This document shows positions 36,977 through 51,760 of a stretch of DNA of 64,000 bases, piece by piece. Origin of the DNA: Rosa chinensis. Taxonomy: Eukaryota; Streptophyta; Magnoliopsida; Rosales; Rosaceae. The notes below the pieces were generated by a model. The model worked only from the letters and a program-made list of their open reading frames with translations. It searched no databases and had not been told where the DNA came from. Every line of letters begins with the position of its first letter. Position 1 is the stretch's first letter. The position numbers and the translations under genes were made by a program. Location: positions 62,494,139 through 62,558,138 of the forward strand of contig NC_037094.1 in NCBI RefSeq assembly GCF_002994745.2. The letters are read 5' to 3'.

Positions 36977-37549
36977 TGTTAGGAAAATTAGAATCCTCCC
37001 GTCAAGGATTACAGAGTAGATCGACAGAAAAGTAAACAAACTACAAGACAAGCAACAAGATAACACCGAGATTTAATGAGGTTCAGCATAAATCCATGCC
37101 CTCATCATCCCGAGAGATACTTGTTCTTCACTCTGAGAATAATTACAATACAAGATACAATTGAGCTAAATCACCATAACCCTTGTACACCCACACTCAT
37201 AGAATTTCTCAAGAACTCACTCTCACCCAAGAGCTGTACTCACTCTTGACATCTCTGCTCCCTTACCCAAGAGATATACACTCTCTTGCCGATGATCGCA
37301 TGCACCGACCATGCCTTGGTTTACTACCCATGCCCTCTATATATAGGCACCTCAGTCGTAATCCCCCAATTGGTAGTAGGAAAATCAAACCTTCTTGTAT
37401 ACGAGAAAAGATCATATTTCTGATAGGAATAAACTTTAACATCAACCATGTCCAATTAGGAAGACTAACCAAATCCAACTAGGACTTACCCTTCCTAATA
37501 ATTGATTCTCATCACATCCTAACGGGGTTAGATGTCTAACCATTTATCA
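36977..37549. mobile_element. Probable solo or truncated LTR (copia-like)
   Basis: The segment starts TGTTAGGAAAATTAG and ends TTTATCA. It is followed at once by TGGTATCAAAAT, close to the tRNA-Met primer-binding site of copia elements. Inside are CACCGAGATTTAATGAGGTT, a phrase common in plant LTRs, and a TATATATA box (about 37337). No matching second LTR lies in the window and no 5-bp duplication was found. The orientation is uncertain because the inner promoter signals also fit the minus strand. Confidence 0.4.
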
Positions 37550-37561
37550 TGGTATCAAAAT

Positions 37562-39395
37562 GGTTTACTCAAATGTTACCGAACAAATACGTGTTAAATT
37601 GGAAAATTTATGGGCATTGCCCATTAAGTGTTGGGTATAGCCGTATAGGTCATGCGTAAACTCAGACCACAACACTGACAACAGCAAACATTTATACAAG
37701 ATTACTCTGGCATGGGTTGAAGCGTGCATTAATCTGATCTATGATACTGGACCAATCCACAACCCAATTTCAATAGGTCAAGTTGACCCTAGGAAATAGA
37801 GGTGAAATTGAAGAGAAATTCAATCCTAAAAAAATTCACAACGGACAAGACCATATTAGGGACACTGTACAAGACAGTACCAATGGACCACAAAGCACCA
37901 CAGTTTCAACTCATCCCGGCCTGATTTTTCTATGTACAGTCGCTATAATGGGCTGAAAAAGTAAACCCAATTTTCTATTTAGACCCTATGGCTTGGAGCC
38001 CTGGACTAAGAATTAAAAAATGGACCACGTTATTTAAGTGTGGGGGGTAATAAAGGTTGACCCTGTAGTCCGAATCTAAAGGACGTGATCGCAATCAGGG
38101 TCTGGGTACAGACTGATATTTTCTGGACAATGTACTTATTTAAGGTACACTTCTGAGTTTGATGGGATTCACCCCACGCGCAACTGAACCTTTACCGTTT
38201 TACTTTTCTGGTCATATCCTTACACTACCATTATTCCTTACAGCCACCCAAAATTTTGTAGTATTTCTAACTTCCTACCCTAGTGCAAGCGTTTTGGTAT
38301 AGCATTAGCATCCGTTGTCAAGTTACCTTATTAGAATTTAAGCGATGTGAAAAGAAGAATTCGGGAGAAATAGTCACGAATATAAGATATTTTCTTCAAT
38401 ATTTCTTGAAATTATGAATGCATGCACCAGCCCAAAAACATGGATTTGCAATTGCCAAGGCAAAGACTTGGTTATTTTTACAATATTGAAATTTGACTTT
38501 CGAGGTTGATTTGGAGTTATAATTATGGCTAGCATTGCTTAGGTGTGATGTATGGTAAATAATGATCAAGTTCAGTGGGAAAACAACAACCATATGACCT
38601 AAAAAGGTGAAGATGATGAAACATTTACCTAATTAGTTTGCTAATGCTATGAGACTCATTTCTTGATACATGTGTGCACCTAATATATGCACGTGATATT
38701 AGGAATGTTAAATAGGGCTGCTAAGTATAGAGCCTACATTATGACATATATTCAACAAGTTTGGCAATACTTGTACTGTAACTAGTTGTTACAAACATTG
38801 TTAATAGCTACAACTTTTGACCTAGTTTAGTGTATGCTTTTGATGGAGATAAAAAGTGTCTTGAAAACCTACAGTGAAAAGCTCTGATCAACTAGATCTT
38901 TTTTTGTCATATTACATCTACTATAAACTTTTACTTTCTTAGATCATTTTTATACTATTCTTAACCTAATTTATTGAAGTAGCATTTTATTTTGTTTCTC
39001 TTGCTACAGAATTCATGACTTGCTTTCTTATTAAAAATAGTATGTAAAGATTTTGAGATAAACTCTAAATAAATGCAATCACTTGCAAATCACACGAATC
39101 AGATAAATTTAAAAGTAGATAATAAGAACTTAAACAAGAATTTTCTCAAACTCTGATGATTGTGTAACACTTGCTATATCAGTACTATTGAACCACCCAT
39201 ATGGTCATGTAGATTAATTTTACCAACTTCTTTCAACAATGCTGTGTGAAAATGAGTAAAACAAAATGATGAAAGGAGAGGGGGGCGCAATGTAAATAAC
39301 CAAAACCTAAAGCACTAAAAACAAAATCACCGCAAAAATGCCGCCAGTTAAAAAGTAAAAAAAAAAAGAAGAAGAAGAAGAAAGGACACACGCCA
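37562..39395. other. Spacer, no gene recognised
   Basis: AT-rich with no supported ORF. A short AAG tract (39361-39382) marks the switch to the GC-rich island that follows. Confidence 0.4.
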
Positions 39396-39399
39396 GAAA

Positions 39400-39900
39400 A
39401 GCACGCTTCACCTTAACTGGCGGCTAACGCGTCCCGCAATAATTTCCGCTGGGGGGGGTGCGGTGGACCCCACACCCCACGGGCAATGTTTCTCATATTC
39501 CACGTGTCATCCATCAGCCTTTCGGCCCCACCAAAAACAGAGACACAGAGACAGGGAAAGCCTCGCGCGCGCGTGCATGGGCTGACGGACGCTTCTTCGG
39601 CCCATTTAACTATGGTTTGACCGAACTCTGACCACCTCCTGGAAATGCGAGCTGGCTGGCTCTAGAAGCATGCGCCCCATGCGCCGATACGGTGCGTATC
39701 GGGGTCGTACCCTGCTGCTTTTCACGCTCATCATTTCTGTCCTGTTCGTGATCTTATCCTCACCCGCCTGTCAGGGCGCGTGAAGGCACAACACGTGGCG
39801 GGAAGATGAAGACGGCTTCAGTGGTGTGGAGTCTCCGGTGGGTTAATTAAAGGTTTGGGAGTCGCGTGACCAACTTTTTGGCTTAAAAGTCTGCTCTGCT
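39400..39900. promoter_or_regulatory. GC-rich promoter-like island without a gene
   Basis: The base composition rises sharply and CG dinucleotides are frequent (CGCGCGCG near 39563). Two G-box/ABRE cores occur: CACGTGTC at 39501 and CACGTGGCG at 39792. W-box-like TTGACC is also present. These are promoter elements of ABA- and stress-responsive plant genes. No ORF or leader follows in either direction before transposon sequence starts at about 40.2 kb. Confidence 0.4.
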
Positions 39901-40209
39901 GCTTGTTTACTGTAACGGAGATTTGCTGGTCTGGGTTTCCAAGATTTTATTTACTTTTTTAATCCCTCTTCTTCTTCTTTTTTAAAATAAACCTTCAATT
40001 ATTTTACTGCCTTTGCTTTACAAGGTCAGTGATTAGTTTATTAACTCAGCTAGTGATGAATTACCGTTTTAGACATCAATTTTTTTGTTTCGGTTCCCTA
40101 TTTTCCGTTTTCCTTTGTCATTTTATGAACCTTCAAAATCAGATCAGAGACTAACATTAATATAAAACGTTCTCCTCAAAAAAAAAATAATAATAATAAT
40201 AATATAAAA

Positions 40210-40315
40210 CGTTAAAGAGAAAAAGATTTGGAACTCAAGCCTGGTTAGGAGGCTCAGCCCCACGGCCAATTCCGTTTATTAATAGTAAATTGGGGGGGGG
40301 GGGGGGGGCATAAAA
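40210..40315 (-). mobile_element. LINE 3' end preceding the tandem array
   Basis: CTCAGCCCCACGGCC and a run of 17 G (40292-40308) belong to the 3' region of the LINE whose RNase H lies at 40320-40905. This part is present once only; it is not in the second and third units of the array. Confidence 0.6.
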
Positions 40316-40319
40316 CCTG

Positions 40320-40905
40320 AACCCCAAGCCTTCTCCTCTAACCATACATCATCAAGCAAACCCACACTAGCAAGGTGTGCTAATCTATCTGCAATACTAT
40401 TTGCTTCTCTGTAAATGTGTCGAACTTGAATAGATTGGAAAGCGGACATGACTCGACCCACCACAGACAAATCCTCCTCCTCCTCATTCTTCAGGGCAGT
40501 AACTAAAAGGATAGAGTCGCTTTCAATGTCTACGTCTGACCAACCTTGGTAAATACCAAGTAACAGACCCGCTCTACATGCTTCAATTTCCATATTAAAA
40601 GCTGAGTGAGCATGTACAATGGGCCTAGCTATAGCTGCAACTCCCACACCTTCATCGTTTCTAGCCACTACCATCCACCCCACGAAAGGCCCCATCAATA
40701 TTAATTTTGAGGCGACCTCGCGGTGGACACTCCTACTTGGTAGGCAACCGTTTCTGCTTCACACTAGGTTTACAATGGTAGCACTGGAAATCCACCAAGT
40801 ACTGAACCATCCATTTAGTAGCAAATATGGGATTAAACACTGCCTCCTGCCAGACAACTTTGTTGCTCTCACTCCAGAGGCTCGACAAGGACATAAAATT
40901 AAAGA
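40320..40905 (-). pseudogene. LINE RNase H domain, array copy 1
   Basis: On the minus strand an upstream piece (LWSESNKVVWQEAVFNP) leads into KINIDGAFRG, which carries the first catalytic Asp of RNase H. The frame then shifts to VVARNDEGVGVAAIARP, MEIEACRAG and SDVDIESDS, with HIYREANSIADRLAHLA near the end. These are the landmarks of the plant LINE RNase H domain (RVT_3 type). A stop (TAG, probably from TGG) before ECPPRGR and the frameshift after DGAF inactivate it. Copy 1 differs from the others only past its end, where the G17 run follows. Confidence 0.8.
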
Positions 40906-40956
40906 GAATGAGTTGATCATTTTTTTCAATATGGAATGAATAAACGACTCATGTTA

Positions 40957-41254
40957 GAGCAACTCCAACAGCTTTCTCATATTTTGATATTTATCTATTT
41001 TAGGGAAAAATGAGTCTCTTATGCAACAAATTTTGATCCCTATAACTATCCTCATTTTAGGGATAGTGAGAAAATAGAAAACAAAATTTCTTAAATTTAT
41101 TGCAATCTCTAAAATTTTAATAAAGAATTATGAAGATTTTAGAGATTGTTGTAAAATAGTGAATCTGTTGGAGTTGGAGAAAAAAAATTGCTGAAAGTTT
41201 TGATTTTTACTTCCCTATAATACAAAAATTATAGAGAAGCTGTTAGAGTTGCTC
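40957..41254. mobile_element. Tourist-like MITE, array copy 1
   Basis: The ends are GAGCAACTCCAACAGC and, inverted, GAGCAACTCTAACAGC. They are flanked by TTA on both sides (40954-40956 and 41255-41257). The 298-bp length and TTA duplication fit PIF/Harbinger MITEs. The same element recurs at 42078-42375 and 43199-43496 because it lies inside the tandem unit. Confidence 0.75.
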
Positions 41255-41440
41255 TTACTCGCGATTTCGGTCAAATAACTGATATATGAAGCCCTTGGAT
41301 GGTTAAAGAGGATTTCTTTATTTTTAGTGTTTTTCGAAAACTTATTTGATTTTGAAGATTTCTTATCTCTATTGTATTAATCATTTGATTTTGTGATAAT
41401 AGTAGGATTAAATATTTGTTACTCCTCAAACTTTTCCCTG

Positions 41441-42026
41441 AACCCCAAGCCTTCTCCTCTAACCATACATCATCAAGCAAACCCACACTAGCAAGGTGTG
41501 CTAATCTATCTGCAATACTATTTGCTTCTCTGTAAATGTGTCGAACTTGAATAGATTGGAAAGCGGACATGACTCGACCCACCACAGACAAATCCTCCTC
41601 CTCCTCATTCTTCAGGGCAGTAACTAAAAGGATAGAGTCGCTTTCAATGTCTACGTCTGACCAACCTTGGTAAATACCAAGTAACAGACCCGCTCTACAT
41701 GCTTCAATTTCCATATTAAAAGCTGAGTGAGCATGTACAATGGGCCTAGCTATAGCTGCAACTCCCACACCTTCATCGTTTCTAGCCACTACCATCCACC
41801 CCACGAAAGGCCCCATCAATATTAATTTTGAGGCGACCTCGCGGTGGACACTCCTACTTGGTAGGCAACCGTTTCTGCTTCACACTAGGTTTACAATGGT
41901 AGCACTGGAAATCCACCAAGTACTGAACCATCCATTTAGTAGCAAATATGGGATTAAACACTGCCTCCTGCCAGACAACTTTGTTGCTCTCACTCCAGAG
42001 GCTCGACAAGGACATAAAATTAAAGA
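41441..42026 (-). pseudogene. LINE RNase H domain, array copy 2
   Basis: Same sequence as copy 1, with the same stop and frameshift, so the lesions predate the triplication. The minus frame runs on past the LINE end into the inverted-repeat end of the Mutator-like element and beyond (to 41271). Confidence 0.8.
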
Positions 42027-42561
42027 GAATGAGTTGATCATTTTTTTCAATATGGAATGAATAAACGACTCATGTTAGAGCAACTCCAACAGCTTTCTCA
42101 TATTTTGATATTTATCTATTTTAGGGAAAAATGAGTCTCTTATGCAACAAATTTTGATCCCTATAACTATCCTCATTTTAGGGATAGTGAGAAAATAGAA
42201 AACAAAATTTCTTAAATTTATTGCAATCTCTAAAATTTTAATAAAGAATTATGAAGATTTTAGAGATTGTTGTAAAATAGTGAATCTGTTGGAGTTGGAG
42301 AAAAAAAATTGCTGAAAGTTTTGATTTTTACTTCCCTATAATACAAAAATTATAGAGAAGCTGTTAGAGTTGCTCTTACTCGCGATTTCGGTCAAATAAC
42401 TGATATATGAAGCCCTTGGATGGTTAAAGAGGATTTCTTTATTTTTAGTGTTTTTCGAAAACTTATTTGATTTTGAAGATTTCTTATCTCTATTGTATTA
42501 ATCATTTGATTTTGTGATAATAGTAGGATTAAATATTTGTTACTCCTCAAACTTTTCCCTG

Positions 42562-43147
42562 AACCCCAAGCCTTCTCCTCTAACCATACATCATCAAGCA
42601 AACCCACACTAGCAAGGTGTGCTAATCTATCTGCAATACTATTTGCTTCTCTGTAAATGTGTCGAACTTGAATAGATTGGAAAGCGGACATGACTCGACC
42701 CACCACAGACAAATCCTCCTCCTCCTCATTCTTCAGGGCAGTAACTAAAAGGATAGAGTCGCTTTCAATGTCTACGTCTGACCAACCTTGGTAAATACCA
42801 AGTAACAGACCCGCTCTACATGCTTCAATTTCCATATTAAAAGCTGAGTGAGCATGTACAATGGGCCTAGCTATAGCTGCAACTCCCACACCTTCATCGT
42901 TTCTAGCCACTACCATCCACCCCACGAAAGGCCCCATCAATATTAATTTTGAGGCGACCTCGCGGTGGACACTCCTACTTGGTAGGCAACCGTTTCTGCT
43001 TCACACTAGGTTTACAATGGTAGCACTGGAAATCCACCAAGTACTGAACCATCCATTTAGTAGCAAATATGGGATTAAACACTGCCTCCTGCCAGACAAC
43101 TTTGTTGCTCTCACTCCAGAGGCTCGACAAGGACATAAAATTAAAGA
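42562..43147 (-). pseudogene. LINE RNase H domain, array copy 3
   Basis: Same sequence and lesions as copies 1 and 2. The frame runs on to 42392 exactly as in copy 2. Confidence 0.8.
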
Positions 43148-43646
43148 GAATGAGTTGATCATTTTTTTCAATATGGAATGAATAAACGACTCATGTTAGA
43201 GCAACTCCAACAGCTTTCTCATATTTTGATATTTATCTATTTTAGGGAAAAATGAGTCTCTTATGCAACAAATTTTGATCCCTATAACTATCCTCATTTT
43301 AGGGATAGTGAGAAAATAGAAAACAAAATTTCTTAAATTTATTGCAATCTCTAAAATTTTAATAAAGAATTATGAAGATTTTAGAGATTGTTGTAAAATA
43401 GTGAATCTGTTGGAGTTGGAGAAAAAAAATTGCTGAAAGTTTTGATTTTTACTTCCCTATAATACAAAAATTATAGAGAAGCTGTTAGAGTTGCTCTTAC
43501 TCGCGATTTCGGTCAAATAACTGATATATGAAGCCCTTGGATGGTTAAAGAGGATTTCTTTATTTTTAGTGTTTTTCGAAAACTTATTTGATTTTGAAGA
43601 TTTCTTATCTCTATTGTATTAATCATTTGATTTTGTGATAATAGTA

Positions 43647-44794
<1,148 letters not shown>

Positions 44795-44803
44795 ATAATA
44801 GTA

Positions 44804-47800
44804 ATATTAAAAAGATAATTTGAACTGAAGATAGAAGACTAACGATATTGAGATGGCAAGCTTCAATTTCTTTGTTGCTTACCCTATTTGGACCAAGTCT
44901 CGTGAACAATCATAGTACGTACAAACAATGCTACATATGATGTCATAATGGAAACTTGTCTTTTTCATGTCTCATTTTGTTTGTTTCCCTTGATTACTTA
45001 TTGATGAGTAAGAACGAAGTTTACTTATTGTGACGCACTAAGATATTCAACATGCTTAGTGCTCTAGACCTTCTAATTTTGGTCTCCCAAGTAATTCGGG
45101 AATGATGAATATGAAAATTTTAGAATTTTCAGAAATCTTAAAACTCTAGAGATGTAAGCCGTTAAATTAGTCACATCTTGCAATATGTCTGTTGCGTTGA
45201 ATTTTTTTCTAATACAGTAATACTCCACACGATGAAACAACACGCGGGAACAGAGTTGGTGTAACACACCTAATAGATTGAAAGTAACCCCTATATGGTC
45301 AATACAATAATTACAGCACTGCTATGGGTGGATAAACTTGACTTGGTGGTACTAACCAATTAATAGAAAGTTACCCATGTTTGAAAATGTAATGGAAACA
45401 CTCGGGCCTTTGGTTATGTGTCATTCTCCCTTTCCAACCTTGATTAGCACAGAAGAGAAGAGTAATGTGGAAGCACCCTAATCCTCATAATTACTCGGGA
45501 GGATTGTGAACCAAACAAATTATTACTGAGAAATGTACGCACGGGGCAATTCATTGGAGCTTAATTAGCGGCCATCAGTGCACTAGCACAATGTCATTCC
45601 TTTATTCTGAGTCGCAACACTTTCTTCGCTTAGTATTTGGTCTTATTATGAAAGCCATAATGAAAGCTTGTGTTACCGGTGTGGGATCGATGGTAAATTG
45701 TATATTTTCGTAATCATGTAAAATTTCGTTGTTCATTCCGATTGAGCTTAAATTACAAGGATTTGCCTGGATTGTACCAACTAGTATCTTAGTGCTCATT
45801 TTATGAGCACGTAAGAGAATTTGAAAGCTTATAATCTCATGGTCTGTTTGATATAATTAAGTGATTAATTAGTCTTAATTTGATTTTTTTTTAGAGATGA
45901 TTTCTATGACAAACTCAATTGCACACACAAGATTCAATGAAAAATTCACTATTAAAAACATCTTTTCTTTGCTAATGTTTGTTTGGACTTTTACCAACTA
46001 TGCGCATTTATTTTAGAAGGAGTTCCCAAAGATCGTATAGTTTACTTAATGACGAATGTAACGAGGTTTCTTCTAGTAGTGGTTTAGTTATATGTTAATA
46101 CTATAATATGCTATTATTTTATTGTTGGACTTGCTTAGTAATTCATACTTATAAGATTATCGAAGTGGTATATTGAGTATTGGTTGAAATATTGAGTAAA
46201 TATCAGTAAATTAGTTACATTTTAAAAATATTTTGAATTTCGTTCACATGTTGATATGATCAAGTTAAGAAAAGACCCTCGAGACCTCGAATTAAATAGG
46301 GACTTTAACTCATGTTCCAGAGAGAGAGAGAGAGAGAACATGTTAAAAAAAAAAAAAAAAATCGGGCTTTAACTAGTGCACGTACATTGAGCATGTGTAG
46401 TGTTTGAATCCAATTATATGAAGCTGGCATGTTATCTTACCTGTTCCAAATTTTTACAAAATAACATGTAATTATTGCTACTTCAAAAGGCTCCAAGTCT
46501 TTCACATTTCACTTCTCACCTAGTGGCTTTTATAAATCTATAGTTGTTGTATAAGGATGAGAAGGTTACCTTTCGACATCACATCTATGAGACTGTTGAT
46601 AAAGTTCTATTATCTTCCTATAGAAGGGACCTAAACGTGCAACAACTTCAAGCGATCACCACGCTTGATGTTTACCCACTTATAGCATTTTCACAAAGCT
46701 AGCGCCTTAAGTTTCGTGCGCGCTTTTGATAGGTTAGAACGTTATTTAAGAGAGATGTTGAATTAAAGCAGCACTTAAAATGTACTTGCAAACGAATATG
46801 TTTCAAAAAAATGTAAGACATACATTTACTTTATAATAAAGTAATTCATTTTGTAAGATTGAAAATTATTCTTAGGTAGAATCACTTGTTCCATGCGCTA
46901 AAAATGTCAAAAATAATTGCCTCCATTATCAAAAAAGTTTCACACCAATGACAAAAAAAATTTCTTACTAAAATATTTTCGGGAGTCGGATAATTCAAAC
47001 TTCAAACCGCATTGCAGATCATAGCGAGAGACATGCAAAATAGGTAAATTGGTTAAAAACCAAATCATACTAAGCTTTCACATCAAGACCATAATGATAT
47101 CACAAAGACAATTGAAACTTGCCCATCACGAATTAATTTTCAAGGAAGCGTGCTTGGTTGCACGTGTTTTATGATCTAAAATTCAAGCCTAACCATACCT
47201 ACTCAATCAATCGTGCAATCTCGAACAACTACTCTATACATATAAGCTTCCAAAAACATCCTTAATTAAAAAAAGAGATGGAGATGGAGATGAAGATGGG
47301 AAGGGTTGACACTTTCTAATATAATGGACCATTTTTCTTTTGGTAAGATAATTAGTGCATGCATTAGTATAAAGTAGAGTGGGAAAAAGTCTAAGGAAGT
47401 GGGTTGTGTGTACCTTAAAAAATGGGAGTGAAGGGCATGGATTCCCTCCTCTTTTAAATTAGTTGTTTTTAGTGTTGATGTTTATAAGAAAAGCACACGG
47501 TATAAGAATATGATCCTTTTTAGTGCGGGCTGGTGGAGAATGAAATTGTTTTAGCTTTCCAAGCGTGGATGTTTTTGTTGGAGAATCCACAACCAAATGG
47601 CTCCATGGTCTCATGACCCACCAAAACTCAGAATTAGTGTTGATGTCAATATTGGTCTCTTCAACGAGCAATTCCCCTCTATTTCAGGTATAAAAAATTT
47701 ACTAACAAAAATGTCGGGTCAATCGCATTTTGAAACGTGTCATATTCTTCATGAGTTAGCAATTTTTTTCCTTTTTCTTTTTAACTTAACATAAAAAGAA

Positions 47801-48720
47801 TGTGAATGACAGGCTGTACTGAGAATGCGAGGTAATATTTGTTATTGTGTTTATTATACAACTAGCCTCATATTTGTGCGATGCACGTGCGATTGGTGAA
47901 TGTCTTTCAATTGTTAAATGATGTTCTAGGTAGAGTAGTTTACAATAATAACACAATTTGTTGTTGGATTTCATCAACTTCAACAGTAAACCTGCCTAAG
48001 GTGAGTTTAGTTTTCAAAATGTTTACAAATCTGATATCGAAACTCAGAATCCACACTAATACCCTAACTTCATACAAATAAAACATGCATTCATATAGGA
48101 CATAAATAAAAGACGGATGAAGATCAGATTAAATGTCACAATCAAAGCTTTAAATATATTTAACAACAAAAAGCAAATGTTCATGGATCATGCTTGGCAG
48201 GAATTGTCCTTTTGCTTTTGAACCCATGACCGTGAGCTTGTGCTCTGTATGATTCGAAAGCAAGCTAGATTTAAAAGCATAAGCATATGATTAATTGTTG
48301 AAAGAAATCATATATGTCAATCATAAACCTATACATGTACACCAGCGCATATCTTTGCTAGGATAAAAAGAGGGAGTTCAACGCCTTAGATTCAACGATT
48401 CAACGATTTGCACTTCTTTCCGACAAGCTGTTTCATAACAAACAAAAATACGTATTTTATAATAAAATTATGTTCACAACTCAGTTAGTTTAGGGAAACC
48501 GGAGAAAAACAAAAAAAAGCAAACTGGAAGTGAAGAAAAGTAGCACTACTACACCAAATGCCGACAAGCTAAGAAACAAAAGTCCCTAAAATGGAGACGC
48601 AAATGAAAATTAAGAGAACAGGGTCCTCGACAAGCATGGGCATAGTTAGGGGTGTTCAAGGTCCTCAAGGAGAGTTAACTGACCCCTCTCACTTTAGCTT
48701 TTAAGCTCAGTTATTTGATG
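44804..48720. other. Spacer, no gene recognised
   Basis: AT-rich. Holds a GA run with an A run (46320-46362). A 65-codon open frame starts at 47597 and has no recognised family. A motif of the GTGCGATGCACGTGC type (47876-47892), seen at ends of some plant repeats, is present. No element boundary could be fixed. Confidence 0.35.
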
Positions 48721-48815
48721 TGTTTTTTTTTTTTTTTTTTTGAAATAGACTGGTGCGGCTGTTCTTAAGCCTTAATTAATAAAATTGAAGAATACAGGGG
48801 GGGGGGACGTAATGT
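48721..48815 (-). mobile_element. LINE 3' end fragment (minus strand)
   Basis: A T run (48722-48741) is followed by GAAATAGACTGG and, after TTAATTAATAAA, a G run and ACGTAATG. This is the same order as the LINE 3' ends at 33.46 and 40.21 kb (tail, CTCAG/GCGG block, TTATTAATA, G run, CATAA-like). Confidence 0.5.
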
Positions 48816-51749
48816 AATGAACTATTCTAATCATGTTCTTGACTCTCCTTAATAGGTTTTCTGGCTACGCCACTGACGACAAGTCATGGGAATCAAAACT
48901 TCGAGCTAGGAAGGGGGCACGGTAATCCTTCTCAAGAGAGAACATGCACAAGGCCAAAAGAAGGCATACCATCAAGGCATCAATCCAAACTTTCAAACAC
49001 TTCTTATTCACAACTAACGAAGCCACTAGCTGTCGAATTTGCTTCTCTTGGAATCTAAAACAAAGCTGACTGTTGAGGCAGTTAAAAATGAGCTTATTTC
49101 TCTCACTATTCGCCACTATTAGTTTTAAATCAAATGACAATTAAGCATAACTGAGTGACAAATAAATTGAGTTGGTGAATTGGATCGGAGTATCTTAAAA
49201 TAACAATATACGGTTCAAATTGGACCCAAAACTTTTGACTCAGAATGGGCCTACAGTATTTCATAGCAATCGTGTCGGCGAGTTTCGAAGAATAAAGACC
49301 AACCATCTCAGGAGTGAACCTAACTAGCGCAGAACTCTGGAATCCACCACCGAGAGAACAAAGTAATCAGACATTTCGCAACATTCTATCAATTTTTGAG
49401 TGTTTTAAAAACGAGGAGTATTTTGGACAAATCATGTAGTAAAATAATAATTCGGTTCAAGTTATATGTACCATATCCATTTTAAGTAATTTTTCAAACA
49501 ATTTTGTGTGGTAAATTTTTGAAAGAATGAGTACATCCACATAATATGGAGGGTCCACTAGGTGTGATTACTCAACCAAAAAATAGTGAGTATTTAGTAT
49601 TTTGTGCGTTACACTGAATCATCCATTCCATTCTTCTTGGTGGGTAAGCTGCTGCTGCTAAGCTTCAACTTTCTTTTCCTTCTTAAAAAAGAAGTGATGC
49701 AACACTTTAGTCGAGTGGTCAATCCACAACCACCATTCTTGTGTCATTTCTGTTCTCATTTCTCCAAAAAGAGAAAATTTTAAAATTTTAAAGTGGCTAA
49801 TGGGTATGATGATGATTAAATAACACATAAGACGTGCGGAGGAAAGCAATTTTTGATTATTTTTTTCAAAAAAATTTTGAAAAAAGAAAAACAAGAATTC
49901 TTTTTAGAGGATTAGGGTTCTTATTTTAGATGGCGATTGAAGAAAGGTAGGAATCCTTTGCTTTACATGTAATTTTGTACAAGGGGAGGGTGGTTTAGTG
50001 CTACCAAAAGGGTAGACCCAATGAGATTGGGAAGAGAAGGAAGGACTTGATTGGGCGTGGCTATTGTTCCCTCCACTCCAAACAAGAGGGCATGAAAGTA
50101 TGCTTATAATTATCAATTTTTTTTTAATAATCTTTGCAACTTTATTATATAATTGGATCTTCTTACCTGTGCATTAGATCTCTTTCAGGTGATCAAATCA
50201 TGGGTCTGCCTTTATATTATATATATGTTTTTGGTGAAACCGTGCCATGCTTAGATCACCGGGTGCCCTGGCTAATTTTTTGTATTTTTAATTTTAAGTT
50301 TTTTAATGTTGCAGTACTGTTTGGTCTGGTTTTTAAAGACAGTCAAATATCAAATTAGAATCCTATGATAACACTAATAAAGCTTTGTTTTATTTTTAGG
50401 TTTTGGTTGGTGAAAGAAACTTTAATAATTAAATTTTCATCAAAAACATAAAAAAAAAAGAATTAAATACGAGATTCATAAAATTATTCCAAGAGGCGAG
50501 ATTAATTTTTTTAGACATTTACTTATTTGTTTTTGTCTTATTGTCAATACATAATCGTGCATATGAATATATAATTTCTCAATTCATTTTTTTCATTGTT
50601 AAAAAATTAATTTTTTATTTTATTTTTATTTTTAATGAGCATATGAAACCTATTGACTTTGTGAGGAGACAGTGTAATAAAAATCGACAAAAGTGATAGC
50701 CGCTCTAGTTTCTTCCATGTCAATGAGTTTTGTTGCTCGGTTATTAAGAAAGCACTAGGGTTTAAATTTGCAACATTGTATATCGGATCTCCCGTATGCT
50801 TACACAATACCACCCTTTGTGCATTGAACATTTTGTCGGTGGGGGATCCTTCATTCGATGGTTCGGCTTGGGTCGTGGTTGATGTTATGTCTTGGTTTGT
50901 TGGCTATTTAAGTCTTTTGCAAAAAGACTCATATTTTTTTTTATCGTTTTTCGTTTTTCCACCAGATTATTTGGTCATATTCTGATCATGGCATGGTGGT
51001 GATGCATATCTTCTAGTTTAGGGCATTATCCTGTATGTCGCTTTGACTGTTTGTACCAACGTTGTATTTTTTTTTTTTTGCTAGTGGTTGGAATGACCGT
51101 TCTGTACAACTAGCAAAAATTACTCGACGCTCCCAAACACTTTTGCAAATCCACTCTCATGATCCAAACTATTACAAGATTATTTCTATTGCCATGTCAA
51201 TTCACAAGAGTGATCAAAACTGTCGCCTTCCGCTAAAGAAAAAGAAAAATTAATATGCACCCGGCTCTTCTCTCTCAGTTCGAGCTAGGCAACCATTGAT
51301 GCATACTTTGATGGTAAAGACACATTTGTGCATCACATCAAAGAAAAGAAGTATTGGGGGGTCTATACCTATTTGCCTTTTAAGCCAGCCCTAAACGCTA
51401 AAGTAGGCCAGTGATGCATAATACTAACAATGAAAGGTGAAATGTCAGGTGGAGTGTGAGTTTGATATATCACGTATCACATACCCAATCAAAATCAGTG
51501 GGACCTTATTTTATGAATCTATAATTCGTGGTTTGAATGGTCAAGCTCCAAATAATTGGTGTTCATGTAAAACATTGGATACCATCCCACTTTTTATCTT
51601 ATAATCTGTAGCTAACTAGGTATATTGCCTAAGTTACCTTTTGTTTCTTCCTTTTACAATCCATTTGCTCTTCCTACATCATTTCATGGCTTGTGAAAGT
51701 AAAAAGCTAGCACCTAAACTTGAATTCTTGTTACCATCTAAATGAGAAA
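48816..51749. other. Spacer, no gene recognised
   Basis: AT-rich with several short open frames but no recognised family. Minus 49140-48865 and plus 50776-50985 are the most protein-like in composition and may be decayed retroelement pieces. Confidence 0.3.
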
Positions 51750-51760
51750 CAATGCCATGG

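Noticed and set aside
40619..43181. Identical 106-codon plus-strand frames in the three array units
   Set aside because: They are antisense to the LINE RNase H domain, whose minus-strand frame carries the recognisable motifs.
47860..48080. Possible Helitron or Mutator end around GTGCGATGCACGTGC
   Set aside because: No paired end, target duplication or terminal hairpin could be placed.
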